Shown here one piece after another: positions 23,906 to 36,980 of a stretch of DNA of 64,000 nucleotides. Position numbers and translations under genes: made by a program. Each line of letters begins with the position of its first letter. Within the stretch, counting starts at the first letter, position 1. Below the pieces are notes generated by a model that saw nothing but the letters and a program-made list of their open reading frames with translations, searched no databases and was not told the DNA's origin. The stretch comes from Pyrrhoderma lamaoense (Eukaryota; Basidiomycota; Agaricomycetes; Hymenochaetales; Hymenochaetaceae): the NCBI GenBank assembly GCA_002794735.1, contig NBAZ01000003.1:2524310-2588309 (forward strand). Reading direction: 5' to 3'.

Positions 23906-26131
23906 TCAGTGGCGTGGGATGAACATTAGTTTACACTCCATCGCGGCTGGAAAAATAACCTGTGGGATTTTTTGAGCGCTCTCGGTACAGAACTCACAAG
24001 TATACAGTATCAAAGAACTCACAAAAGAATCACGAATATCCATACTCTTCTCATCAGTCCCTTCAGCTGGCTTGATATCAAACCGCCGAAGAATAGATGC
24101 TATGACGATTCGTAGAAGAATCTGGGCTAGATTCTGGCCACCGCACGCCCTAGGCCCGTAACCAAAAGGGAACATGTGAGCCGACATCGATTTTTGAGTC
24201 ACATCTTCTACGCCATCCTCTTCTTTCATTGAAGATAGCTCGGACACAGTCAACTTTCCGATTTTACTTCTCATACCGACTTCCATGATCTGTTTACTAT
24301 GTGTAGCTAGTAACCACCTCTCAGGTTTAAAATGTTCTGGCTCCAGAAATACGCTAGGATCACGATGGGATGACCAGGCTTGCGATGCAATGATTGTACC
24401 AGGTGGAATGATGTGTCCTAGTACAATAAATTCTGTCCCATCCGTAGACTCCGGGACCACTCGTTCAAGTGGGCTGGGCCCTGCCGTGTAGATACGGAGT
24501 CCTAAAAGGCACATTTAAGCATTTGCATTGTTTTCATTTGAACTTTATTAGGCCACACCTTCTCTAATGACAGCATCGAGATATGGAAGTTGCCTTAGAG
24601 TTTCTATGTCTGGTATGTCAATAAAAGGAGAATTTCCAGGATAGCGAATACAGTCATCCAGCTCTTCTTGCAGTCGCGCTCTCACATCAGGGCGTCGACT
24701 GAGTTCCCATAGTATGTACGATAGAGTTGTTGATGTTGTATCTGTGCCGGCAATTCTGTCAGGATAAAGAATAGTAATTGATTTCTGATATCTCCTAGAA
24801 TGTAAACTAAGCAATTTCACTAACAGGTGTCCTTGACATTCTGAGATTATGTCGGCATCTGGCATCGGTTCTTGACAAGGATAGGAATGCTCCAGAAGAC
24901 GTATCATTAATGATTTCATCTCTCCTTCTTTCACTTCCTCATCGCAGAGTTTTGAGGATTGTGCCTCATGTAGACGCTCAATTACAAACTGCTCGCGCGT
25001 GCATTTCTCAGATCTGATCTTCATCGGGAAAGTAATGAAAGCGACGTACACGCCCCAGGAAAGCGTCTGAGTCGCAGAAAAATTGCCACCTTTTGATTGG
25101 AATTGATTCCAGAGAACGCCATATCCATGGAGGTAATGCACTTCTCTAATTGAAATAGTAGGTTTTTCGATACACCCATTATATATAGACAGCAACAGAA
25201 ACAACATACTAGTAGACCTCGCTTTGGAAAGTCACTAATAGCCGTTGCAAGGGTATCCGCAGGCCCACTTTCCAGGACATTATATTCCCATGCCTTTAAA
25301 GAAAGAGCTTGGTAGTTAAAGATATGTAAGCAATTGATGTCGATGAGGAAATGTCGGAACAGAAGGAGTGCGTCAATAGCCTTCCAAAAGAAATTAAGCG
25401 TTGAGATGACAAGAATCAAAGATAGGATTTACTAAGTCAGGCATTTGCGAAGCCCTGTCAATGGCCTGAGTCAGGAACAAAGTAGAATCAATACTCGAAG
25501 CCGTTTTGTTAACGAAACCCGATTACCGTAATAAGCTGACGCGTGATATTATGTATTTCGGACTGGAATAGAGAAAGATTGCCAGGGAGGTAATGCGTAA
25601 CATAGCCTTTTTTTCGGGCAAGATGTTTTCCGTGCTCTATGACTGTCATCCTGAGGAACAAAATCAACACACGTGGATAGATATTTAAATACATGGCTAA
25701 ACTTACGCATGATCATTCGAATTTCTATCTCAAAATTTTTGTAAGCAAGTTTTTCACATTAGAGAGGAGATTTTACATGCTCACGTTTGTAGACATTTAT
25801 AAAATATACTTTTACTTAACTTGTTCCGGACTCCATAGACAGATTTCATTACGATCGTGTCATTAAAAATAATCTTGTTGGGCGCCACACGGACAATTGG
25901 ACCATACTCAGTGAGCAAATCATTGATAGCGCGACAACGGCGCAGACGAAGAACATGAGACGTAAGCCAGAGGTCGGATATAGCGGCGTACCAGGGGCCT
26001 GGGACACTACGCAAGGGCGTCAAGATGATTCTACTAGTGGCAATGGTGGCGATATATACGATTATACAAAGAATGAGAGATGTGTAGGAAAACGTGCAGA
26101 TTTGATTATACAAGGCCTTAATGAGTTGCAT
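23906..26131 (-). CDS. Cytochrome P450 monooxygenase number 2
   Basis: ER-bound P450 from a different family to the gene at 10-12 kb. It starts MQLIKALYNQ with a membrane helix (SLILCIIVYIATIA), then the hinge LRSVPGPWYAAISDLWL and YGPIVRVAPNKIIF. Downstream exons carry AWEYNVLESGPADTLATAI, the I helix IAGTDTTSTTLSYILWELSR, LPYLDAVIRE joined to LGLRIY (ExxR), FKPERWL and the haem loop FPFGYGPRACGGQNLA. About seven exons are needed. One clear intron has donor GTTAGT and rejoins CQGHL to IAGTDTT; the first exon ends at 25795. A tiny exon near 25715-25735 links exons one and two. I did not need a frameshift, but the 25210-25500 junctions are approximate. The substrate is unknown. Confidence 0.88.
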
Positions 26132-27761
26132 GGTGGAGTTATCTGAGTATTACTGGAATGTATAAGCTTTTATAGTGGATGAGAAAATAGAAGGCTCGTG
26201 CTTCTGTTTTCAAAACGATTTTGTAGGATACATGATTTTTGAAAACGGTGTATTGAATTGGAGCTTGCCGATGAAAGCCGGTAATCCGACGTCGGTCCTT
26301 TGCTGTTTGTCGCCTTGGAGATATGAGTACGATGGTACTGACATGCATGTCAGAGATCGCTTGTATGTACAAGATTGAAGACGGTGTGCAGCTATAGTTT
26401 AAAGAGTATTATTAACAAATTTCTGTCAAAAATAACTGGAAAATGGCAGTAACATACTCTTAAAGGTCCCACGCTCGCCCCTTATATTCAGAACCACTAT
26501 TCGGACCCCATACCACTATGAATGAGACTGTATTAGTAGCCCATGGGAGTTAGGCATTGAACACCATGAATGCCAATCAATTTCAGATGCAAATCAAGCT
26601 CTGCATTGCATTCGCGAATCGAGTGGATAATTCAATGGGTCTGACGGACTTGCGGTGATAGATTATAAGTAATGGAACTCGGAGCATGCATCGGACAAGT
26701 CGCGGACATTGGGCGCACTTTCATATGAATTAACTAGGAGAGAATATACCACTCCAATGTCTCCGTGGGATAGTACTCGGTTAGTTAGTTAGCATTTTGT
26801 TGTAGACAAATTTCTGGCTTTGTCAAGTAACGCAGAAAGCGCCGTTTCGATTTGTGAAATCAGCTCATAATACGTGATTTTCAGCCTCAATTTCCATCCC
26901 TTTCTACAATATATCAGTTCTAGGGTTAACTTTGATAGGGATTTGGGAAAAAATGAGGAGAAAAGAGACCTAAAGAAGTCTGTAGAAACTTGATTTATAT
27001 CCATTATAATCTTTCGGTATTATCGAGATACTATTGGATGACTAGACACGATATGAGCTTGTGTTTACTTAGTTGAAAACGGTACGGGAGCGACTAACGT
27101 GATGAGGTAACCGACAAAAATTAATAAGGCTGGTTCAGTTCGGTATTTTCCTCCTTCGGTTACTTTGTCTCACTAGTCTAATTTAGAGCTTATTAGTAAT
27201 CAAGTTCAAGTTTAACGTTCAGCCAATTATCATCATAGTACCCGCACTTCAAGTTATTTGTGTCCAGTACATGTGGTCCGCATAGATTGATGATGAGAAG
27301 GATGTATATATCGGATACCCATCTGCTCACGGGTTTCTTGATAAGTATGTAAGTGTTTACCCGATTCCAACCGAATAAAACCCATTTGTCCATTAACGAT
27401 GAAAGTTTGTTACGTTGAATTGCACTGTTGTCATTATCAAAGGGCGTACCATTTTGACTGTACTCGATTTCGACTCGTGACTGCTCAAAAGTGCTAGTTC
27501 ATCTCTTGGTTTTCCATAAGGCCTCTAGCTTCTTATTACATCCCTCCGACATTTCCGCGTATCCTCTAGTTATTAACCATATGAAGAATTTTGTCATGCC
27601 ATTACTCATAGTTCTGAAAATGAACGTCTGATTCGTATTATGATGGTATAGATTAAGTCTCTCCGGGATTATGAGCATAAAGCTCTAAATAGCTGCCCAT
27701 ACCCCGAACATCCTCTTTGACACGTTCGCCTTGTTTTACTGGATCACGTACGAACAGGGCG
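26132..27761. other. Intergenic region, about 1.6 kb
   Basis: Divergent spacer between P450 number 2 and the sugar transporter. Short ORFs on both strands (for example near 26175-26378 and 26789-27004) lack recognisable domains. I see no repeats, RNA genes or clear core promoter motifs. Confidence 0.4.
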
Positions 27762-30157
27762 ATGAATTACGCTACAGACGAGAAGTTCGATGAAGAAAGG
27801 CTCAATGACGCTAATGCTACCTCCTTTCACTTACAACATACCCGCGTGCACGATGATACTCTTTTACACAAAGATGAAGACATAAGGGAAGCCAGGAACG
27901 CTGCATTCGCTGCTGCCGTCGCCACTGGGGGACTGATCCACTTAGTAAAGCAGCATTTGTAGTTTACGCTTGTAAGCATTATAGACCAACTCTTGAAACT
28001 CTCGTGTGTTGAATGAACCATAGGTGCAGCTGCTGCATTTATGTGCTCTTGTGGCAATGGATACGATGGCACACTAATGACAGGTATATCTCTTTATCGA
28101 TACTATCTACCAGAAGTCAGATTATTCATACAAAAAACAGCTATCAATGGGATGCCCGCATATCAGAAACGCTTCAACCAAGGTTTGGACTAAAGACTGT
28201 ACTATCTATATACAGACTAACATATGTAAAATCTTGGCTTGTATAGGAAACCTTGATGTTTCTACAGGTCTGATTTTCTCTATTTACACTGTTGGCCAGA
28301 TGGCTGGATCACTATTCGCTGGTCTAATATGTGACCGCTTCGGAAGACGGGCAGGTATGTTCACCGGGTGCCTACTTGTTATGATTGGTTCGGCAATCAT
28401 AAGTACAGCAATGGAAAAACCTCACTTTATTGGAGGTCGATTTGTTCTTGGGATGGGAATAGCTGTTGCAACCATCGGTGCACCAACGTATATCGTCGAA
28501 GTTGCCCCACCTCAATGGCGTGGAAGGCTTACATCGTTATACAATACCGGGTGGAATGGTGGCGCAATCCCTGGTGCTGCGATTACCTTAGGAACAAGCC
28601 GCATAACCTCGGATTGGTCATGGAGAATACCACTTATATTGCAAGCATTTCCGGCAGCCATTGTTGTTGTCACTGTCTGGTTTCTTCCTGAGAGTCCCAG
28701 ATGGTACTACATGCATGGATACGAGAAGAAGGCGTATGACTTTCTAATAAATTATCATGGAAATGGCGATGTGAATAACCCGATCGTGCAACTTGAAATA
28801 GAAGAGTTCCAAACCAGCATCAGTCAGACTGGATCAGATAAGCGGTGGTGGGACTTCAAGCAAGTAGTTGCGACGTAACGCTATATCTTTTGTATGCTAA
28901 TATTGTTTTAGAGCTCTTGTGAGCACACATAATGCAAGATGGAGGTCTCTAATGGTCTTTCTTATGGGCTTTTTTGGACAAATGTCCGGAAACGGGCTAG
29001 GTTACTTCAACGTAAGTTTACGATGGTGTATGTTAAAGGGATATGTGACGAAAGCTCAATGCCACGATTTTTTGTTATTTCAGCTTTCAATAGGGACGTT
29101 CAAAGTAGACGGCACTAGTGCCATGTGCGCGGCACTAAGTGCCAGCTGCCTAAACGGGACTGGTTTGGGTGATGCATATCTTAGCTAATAACGGACGCGC
29201 ACGTGATAAGAGTACAATTTTACTATATTAGTATATATCAATACACATGACCGATTATATAAGAGCTAGATTACTAATACACCCAGACCAATTAGGCAGC
29301 TGGCACTTAGTGCCGCGGCACATGGCACTAGTGCCGTCTACTTTGAACGTCCTAATATATGAAGCTCTTGGATTTGACAAATCTATGCAATTCAACATGA
29401 ACCTCATTAGTACATGCTGTGCAGCGGCTGCGGCCTGGTTTGCAGTTTCGTTAGAAGATCGCATGCCCGGAGAAGAGTTCTTGTATGGGGAACTCTTCTA
29501 TGTTCGATTTTGCTGGCAGTTAATGCAGGATTCTCCGCTGCTTGGGATGGCTATGGTGACGGGAGGAAAAATCTCTCCGTTGGAAGGGCCGGTGCCGCGT
29601 TCTTCTGTACGTGATATATCAAATCTCTGATTGTCGAGTATAAACTGAATTGATTAACTGGATCCTCTAATACAGTTTTGTTCAATGTCGCATATGCGTT
29701 CACTGTCAGATCACAATTATATGCATATACTGGTTATACATATACTGATTTCCAATTTTCTTAGTATACCCCACTACAATCTCTCTATCCAGCCGAGTGT
29801 TTGGAGACCACTACCCGTGCTAAAGGTGTTGCAATGAAAATCTTTGTGATCTCTTGTACTTCCTTTATCAATCTCTTTTGTACCCCAATTGCTTTTTCAA
29901 GAATGGGATGGAAGTACATAATTGTTTTCGTATTTTGGGATGCGTTCGAAGCGGTCGTATGGTACTTTTTCTGTGTCGAAACTGTAGGCTACACACTCGA
30001 AGAATTGGACCAGATATTCAGTGCGTCAAACCCTGTCAACGCGTCAGTCCAAAAGAAAAAGGTATTTCATCATCTATTCCGAGTAGAAACTGCGACCCTG
30101 ATAATTTTGAAGGTTGTTATTAAAAAGACTGGCGATATATTGGTACTTGATGAATGA
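27762..30157 (+). pseudogene. MFS sugar transporter interrupted by a MITE
   Basis: Member of the fungal sugar porter family (lactose permease/hexose-like), 12 transmembrane helices, plasma membrane. Eight exons: introns 27972-28023, 28084-28140, 28183-28246, 28875-28911, 29012-29083, 29607-29675 and 29705-29764. Signatures are NGYDGTLM, YTVGQMAGSLFAG, CDRFGRRAG, GAPTYIVEVAPPQWRGR, PESPRWYYMHG, GNGLGYFN and YPAECLETTTRAKG. Exon 6 is split by a 260-bp MITE at 29093-29352; leaving it out with one TA restores GYFNLSIIYEALGFDKSMQF and 574 residues. Two single missing bases are also apparent (G5 at 27927-27931; CCC at 29466-29468). The MITE is a real disruption in this allele; the two indels look like base-call errors. 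Confidence 0.85.
29093..29352. mobile_element. Short MITE with ~75-bp terminal inverted repeats inside an exon
   Basis: A 260-bp element flanked by TA on both sides (29091-29092, 29353-29354). The ends GGACGTTCAAAGTAGACGGC are inverted copies, and the similarity continues for about 75 bp, including nested palindromes GGCACTAGTGCC and GGCACTAAGTGCC. The left end carries one extra G. The centre is AT-rich and non-coding. It could fold into one long hairpin. The sequence does not match the 625-bp element at 22870, so it is a separate family using the same TA target. Confidence 0.85.
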
Positions 30158-33100
30158 AACTAAATGGACGAAATGAAGCCTTTCTTATTGTAGTATTTAT
30201 TATCTAGGGGCGTAAGGAAAAACTTTTCTTGATTGTAACATCACAGTTTAGTTACGATGGATGATAAAAGTTTTATTTACAGAGTCTACTTGATTCACAA
30301 AAGATGCAAGATCTAAGTAGAGAATTCATATACGGTTAGTCTTGAAATTATTAAAACAAGCTAACAACCTTATTATTCGCATCTTAATATCGGGCCGTGA
30401 TCTGCAAGTCACATGGATATTGTACTAGTTGCTTAGTATGCAACAATAAGATTGGTATGCAATTCATAACTCAAAGGTATCGATTGAAAGTGGAAATCTT
30501 GTCGTCCAATGCTCGTGTACTGCTGTCTTAAACGTTCAGGCATAAATACTATTATTACTAATATTATTAATATTAAAATAAACATAGCTAACTAAGCGTC
30601 ATTGTTAATTTCCTTACGAAACGGGCGCTCCGATTTTGTTCCGTCATAACTCGTAATTTAATACGTAAAATAGCCTTTGATTATTTGCAAACAAAAAAAA
30701 GAAATCGGATATGAAAGGGAAACGGAGAGGTCAAATCAACAAAAGGAGTTTAGCGGGCTTGAATTTGCTTCTGTGTAAGTCGAGTAATAATAATAGCATG
30801 AACTTTTTGAGTTCGCTTGCCAGCCTCAGGCTAGTGCATCGGATGGTCTTCTTAGCCGTGAAAAGAAGCAGTGAATATGACTATAGCTGCGGTTTCATAA
30901 TTCGAGGCAATATACGAGTGGTAGCATATGGTTAAGGGGAGTACTTAGTAACACTGAATTGATTGGCAGCACAATAATGTCTCGGGCTTTGTTTCGGGCA
31001 TAGTTCCGTGAAGATGTGGAAAGCATTGATGAATATCTAGACCGACATACTACCACAACCGTTACGCTGTACCTTAACTTTGCTGAAATTTTCTCTCCAT
31101 TGATACAAATTACAACTGCAACCCCCAGAAGATAAGAGAATGTTTAAGAAAAGCTGCAAACAACTGAATCACGGATAAACTATGCAGAAAATTTCTCCGG
31201 AAGGAACTCATGTGTTATGCCCATTAATACTGAGTAACGATTCGGTAGAGCTCTTTTTATGCTTTGAATAGAATACATTGCATAATAAAGGTTGACAATA
31301 TTGCAATTTTTTGTTCCTAATAAAAAGTTAGAATGCTAAAAAAATTTTTCAGGAAGGAAGGATCCGACACAGTAGTTACATGGTGAGACTGAATACAAGT
31401 AGATCAATGCTCCGAAACGGACCCGTGTGATGGAAACGAGGTGAACGTGAGAAGGCTTCTTGTTATGGTGAGAATTTGTAGTGGTAGATCGATGTTCCAT
31501 CTATCAGCATATTCTTGGTTATGGCATATTGCGTGGAGTCACGCCGGTGAATGGACTCCATCGACGCGCAGCCGATATTAATAGCTCTGATGCACTTTAA
31601 ACTCAACTGAGTATTATAGTAATGATGTATGATGGATAGGTAATATCAAAGAAGGAAGTACGAAGCCCTGAGTTTGGATCGTCTTGGTGATCCGCGACGA
31701 GAAGCCTGAATGGATTTTCGCAGTACCTCTCTGAGATTCAGGCAGAATTTGACGCTTAGGAGAATAGAAGGAGAGTGGAGGAAGTAGAAAACACCTACCC
31801 TCATTTCGGAAGCGTGGATGCGAAAATGATCAAGATAATAGGAAACAAGATCTACAAGATAAGCCAACTGTTCCCAATGTGCCCATGACGAGAATTAAGT
31901 TTATTGAAAGCATTCTGGGGCTAGAATATGCCAAGTTGTTATTGATGGTTTGGCACAAGAGAATTATGCGTGGTCCAGACCCCAAAAAGCAAAAGAGGCA
32001 AGTAACGATGAGTTCAAGCGATGTACATTTCCAATGATGAAGGGTAGTAGAATCCTGTAACAAGCATTTGAGTGATTGTCTCACTTGGTTTTGCGCGATC
32101 GTTTCGAGATTGTATAGGGATCTTACAAGCCTAAATTACTTTGATATATTCATGAGTCCAGTAAGATCAAGGTCCGAGGGTATGAGGGACCATATTTAGT
32201 AGCTAGGTAGGTCCGACAGACAATAAGAGATGCTAAAGCATACATTTTCTGCTTCCATTCTCAGAGAAATGAGATCGTCATACGTTGATAGACAAAAGGC
32301 CCAAGCAAAGGGAAAATTATGTAGAAGAGTATGATCTAGGGTACCGTTTATCAGAGTTACATTCGATGGAGGAGAGAATGCAGCATTTATTGAGTATGTG
32401 CTGTATTATTTTTCGTGTCTGCGGAAGATCAAATTAAAGATGCAATATGTTTTGTTAAAGTTTGTACCGATGAAGTAGGACAGCATAAGAGCAACTTTTA
32501 CGACAGAGCATGAGAAAGAGGGCTTCGGCCCTCTACCAGACTTTTCCTCATTGTCGCTAGTTTTTCAATTTGCCAGCTAATATGAGTTAAATTGCGAGCC
32601 TCAGAAGCCAGCGTCCTCCGAGACATTTGCATCCTGGGTTAGGTGTTCCGCGTTATTTCTGGGACAGGATACTCGGCCCTACCTTTATCTGACAATAATT
32701 CTTCCTATAAACTGACAGAACAAAAGAAAACTAGCGAGTTATTTACTTGATATGGAGATTAAAAGGTGCGCGATGAGCAAAAAAATCCAACGGATATTGT
32801 TTACCAGGACTATGGTACTCAGCTAAAGAGGAAGAGCACAATAATAACGGCTACCTAAACAGATGACATAAGCTGGTCCTGACTAAGCGAGATATTGAAT
32901 TTTTGAATGCCCGAGTGCCCTGTGGAGACCTGCTTCTTTCACACCGCTTCAATCAAACCAAGGACCTTGCGTTTTGCCTGTGATGTCGTAATTATGGAGC
33001 TGCTACACGTATCCCTAGTCAAGAGATCTAATATGAGCTTGCTGTTCCGATTGGGTTGCCTTTGCAAGTCGACTGAATGTGACTCAGTATGGTCCGGTAA

Positions 33101-33802
33101 CATAGTGACCTTTCTGTTGTGTTGCAACTCGACACTCTAGGGCAACGTCTAATAAGAGAACTACGACTGCTGCTAAGTTTATACGGAAAGAAACAGGTTG
33201 TCATACAGAGGGAACAGTGGCTGTGCAATCAGAGGACTCACAGGCCAAGTGAGACCGGCTACGCAACATCTGTTGGTTTATGGGACCTAATTACTTTGTT
33301 GCTTGGACCGAATATGGGTCCGAAGACTAGAACATTGCTTCCTGAGACAACTATTGTTCATCTCCCGTATTGTCTGTCCTGATCTGACTGTTGCGATTGA
33401 CTTTGAGCCGGCTGTGTAGTTTTACTTTCGCCGTCCCTTTTTTTCACTTGCTATGCTAAAGCTTGAATTACCAACGTAGTTGACGAGCTGTTTCAGGCAA
33501 TGACACGGGTGCGCGCTGTTACAAACATAAACGCGACAACTGTGTCGATCGCTCGTGGACGCGTATGGGATACGTACATCCGGAACTGTGCATGCACAAT
33601 GATAGATCTTGTTGTACGATCTCAATTATGCAATTTTTTGGGAAGCAGCATCGGCTCTAGGAAACCCTAACTTCTCAACCCGGAGAGGGTGTTCCATTTT
33701 TCTCTTCACGTGCTCTTTGGACTTGGTCCTCTCTATTATTATAAGTAGGCGTACATTTGGTCCTTCTCGCCCACACTTTTCCCCTTCACTTCCCCTTGAG
33801 CC
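30158..33802. other. Long gene-free region, about 3.6 kb
   Basis: No ORF with family resemblance. On the minus strand, 31646-32084 holds two overlapping open stretches with hydrophobic runs (for example LILVMGTLGTVGL), perhaps the remnant of a membrane protein. A perfect hairpin with a TTCG loop lies at 32517-32534. CACGTG at 33707-33712 and a CT-rich leader belong to the terpene cyclase promoter. No TIRs or tandem repeats were recognised. Confidence 0.4.
32517..32534. other. TTCG-capped hairpin
   Basis: AGAGGGC-TTCG-GCCCTCT forms a perfect 7-bp stem with a TTCG loop on the plus strand. There is no nearby CDS to terminate or regulate, so a structured RNA, an old insertion footprint or chance are all possible. 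Confidence 0.3.
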
Positions 33803-35530
33803 ATGTACGCCATGGCTCCTTTTACGCCGCATCACCGATCTTATCCTTCTTATGATAGCGATTACTCTTCCCAATCAAGCTCATCGAAGCCATCCTCTGG
33901 CGCATCAACCCCCGCGACCGCGACCTTTGACCTCTCACCCACATTTGGCAAGCTAAGCCTTTTTGAAAGCGAATCCATCCCTACCACCCGTTGTACATGT
34001 ATCATCTTTGACCTGGGCGATGTCCTTTTTACTTGGTCGGCTGACACAAAATCGCGCGTCTCTCCCAAAATGCTGAAGAACATTCTCCGCTCTGCAACTT
34101 GGTTCGAGTTTGAAAAAGGGAACCTGACTGAACAGCAGGCTTATGATACTGTTGCAAAAGAGCTCAAGGTGGAGTCTGAAGATGTTCGCCAGGCTTTTCA
34201 AGCTGCTCGTGACTCGTTACGGAGTAATGCAAACCTTGTGGCCCTCATCCGACAGCTCAAGGAACAGTATGGTCTCCGCATATTCGCAATGTCGAACATC
34301 TCTGCCCCAGATTTCGCCGTTCTCAAGAAGATGGCATCTCCTGAGGAATGGGATTTATTCGAGCGTGTGTTTACTTCTCACGAGGCACGGGAGCGGAAGC
34401 CTAATCTTGGCTTCTACAAGTATGTCTTAAAGGAGACTGGGCTAGATCCTTCACAGACAATCTTCGTAGATGACAAAATCGAAAATATCCTTCCAGCTCG
34501 GTCGCTCGGCATTAAGGGATCGTTTTCGATTCCTTCGAAAATTTATCGAGACAGATTAGAAATTATGTTGGGGACCCAGTTGAACGTGCTGAGGCTTGGA
34601 TGCGTGCAAATGCAAAGCAGATGCTGTCCGTTACGAATACGGGTATAACTGTACATGAAAACTTCGCTCCACTTCTAATCTATGAAGCTACCGGAGATCG
34701 ATCTCTTGTCGAGTATGTGGAACATCCAAGATTGTTCAATTTTTTTATTGGTAAGACTTTTTTCTTCTAATCTTCTTATTCCCGCAATGTGTACCTACTC
34801 TCTGATACTGACCGGCACTTGGATCCTCAGGAGGACCTGTTATGACCACGGAGGAGTTTCCGGCTGATCTTGATACGACATCAATCGGGCTTTCCGTTTC
34901 CACACATGTGGACCTCGAAACGAAAATGAGTGTGATGGATGAGATGCTCAGTTATGTGAACCCTGATGGTATCATACAAACCTATTTTGATCTATCCCGA
35001 CCACGTACAGGTACGTGCCTTTACAAGGGATTTTTTCACGAGCTCATCTTCTTTCCTTAGATCCCGTAGTTTGCGTGAATGTTCTCACATTCTTTTATAT
35101 GCACGATCGTGGTTCCGAATTGGAGTCAACGCTCAATTGGGTTTACTCTATTCTTCAGCATCGAGCATACCTAGACGGCACCCTCTATTATTATGGAGGA
35201 GATACATTTTTGTTTTTCCTGTCTCGACTTCTCGCTGTTGCTCCAGAAGTTTACGGACGTTTTGCTTCATTATTTGCACGTCGTGTTTTTGAGCGTTCAG
35301 GAGCCGATGGAGATGCTCTCGCATTAGCAATGCGTGTAATTGCCGGTGCTGTGGTAGGGATACGAATGTCCGTTGATCTCGAGAAGCTAAAACGTATGCA
35401 ATCTGAGGATGGCAGTTTCCCTCTCGGTTGGGCATACAAATACGGAGGTTCGGGAATCCTTTTAGGCAATCAAGGTTGGACGACTGCGCTTGCTGTGCGA
35501 GCAATTCAGATGTTTGAGTCCATCGATTAA
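33803..35530 (+). CDS. HAD-like/class II terpene cyclase fusion, drimane-type sesquiterpene synthase (apparent 1-nt frameshift)
   Basis: Resembles the fungal HAD-superfamily sesquiterpene cyclases (AstC/drimane type) that protonate farnesyl diphosphate and may dephosphorylate the product. Three exons (introns 34751-34830, 35011-35060), 532 residues. After a Ser-rich leader, the HAD domain covers about residues 65-255: IIFDLGDVLFTW (motif I), FAMSNIS (motif II), ERKPNLGFYKYVL (Lys) and IFVDDKIENI (motif IV). The C-terminal alpha-barrel has PADLDTTSIGL, the DxDTT motif of class II cyclases, and a QSEDGSFPLGW repeat. The frame needs one more A at 34560-34562 to join RDRLE to NYVGDPVERAEAWM; as written it stops at 34648. 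The product is not predictable from sequence. Confidence 0.86.
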
Positions 35531-36980
35531 GAAAGTTTCTAAACTTCGGTATTTGTTATTGCATGTTCGTTTACTGTTTTTTTTTTCGTTCTTCATTCGT
35601 TCTTTCACTGCATCTGTGCATTATTCGCATTCATATTCACATGTTTTTATTTTGATTATTATTGCACTATGTGCGCCTCATTCACACATCTCCAATATGC
35701 ATTCATGATGTTCCCTTATGTCGAAAACAATACCAACTTCGATTTATAATTTAGATTAACCTTTTTCTACTTTCTAAACTTGATATCTGATCTATCCTAG
35801 ATACAACCAAATCACTTCGTTCTTCGCTGCTAAGCAGTGCTACTTGTAGTCTTAATTACGATTATTGTACGCGTAACAGTTAGTTTGCGGTATCGTAGTA
35901 ATACTACAATTTCTTTTGTATTTCTACTTGAGTTACTTTGAATACATTATGCCCATGCTATATGCCTTAATACCGTGATGTCACCTTCGATCTATCAGTT
36001 CTCAAATAGTAAAATAAATCAGAACAAATTTCGAGACAGTCTTATATAAGTACTTATAGTGCAATCAGCCACGAAATCTGCGAATCGTGTTGAAAGTTGA
36101 AAGTTGAAACCACTTTACCACCGTCGCGTGGCCATCACTCATATATTACCCTGAATCTCTCACACTCAACTACGAAAAATTTGATTGTTTTACCGGCGAC
36201 TTGTCGTTCGGGTTACATGTTTCTTCTCTTCGTCATCTACAATAAGTAATGCAAATGAAACTATTTTTAAAGATACACCGTATCACGGTCAAGATACTCT
36301 CACGTTCTCGCTGAAACCGAACGACCAACCAACATTGCATTAGCTAAGGGTCAGCTTTATTTTCACAGGCTGAGTGCGACTGTGTCTCTAGTCCGTTATA
36401 CTGTTTTTGTATAATACTTGAGTCACGATGAGTGCAACACGAGATGTGCATACTGAAAATAGTAATGATGTTTCAGGCGCTCGTAGTTATGCAGTCGGAC
36501 CATCCATAGTGTTATACAGAGAGTATAAGGTTGAGTCTCAGAAACAACAAGCCACTTTCTCCTTTTAGACATTTTCCCGCTTGAAATAGAGGTTCCTGTA
36601 TACGGATATGTGAATAGTATCTAGTGCCCTCTCATGCCCATCCATACAATTTAAGCACGGACTATAAAACTGTCCACCCTTACTAATTTAAGATGAAACA
36701 TTCGACAATGTGCACACGCGCAATCAATGTTCTTTTCCATTTTTTATGAGCGACGTATGCCATGACTTTGTGTTGCTACTTGTAAAAATTCACAACCTAA
36801 TATCAAAGTTCAGATAGATAATAGATTACAATATGGCTTTGCAATTTATTGGGCTGAATACATGCACGCATTACGTAAGCTAAACGAAGCTCGACTTTGC
36901 GTTGTTATCTTTATGCAAAGTTGATCGGCATTTGTATATATGATCTCAACTCAAATGCTCTCGCTGACCCCCGAGTTAAC
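35531..36980. other. Intergenic region, about 1.45 kb
   Basis: T-rich 3' flank of the terpene cyclase followed by AT-rich DNA leading to the gene at 36981. No ORF, repeat or RNA gene recognised. Confidence 0.4.

Noticed and set aside
29255..29464. Minus-strand ORF across the MITE
   Set aside because: It exists only because the MITE inverted repeats mirror each other.
33422..33956. Overlapping ORFs on both strands before the terpene cyclase
   Set aside because: They fall in its promoter and 5' end, lack domain resemblance, and shadow the Ser-rich leader.
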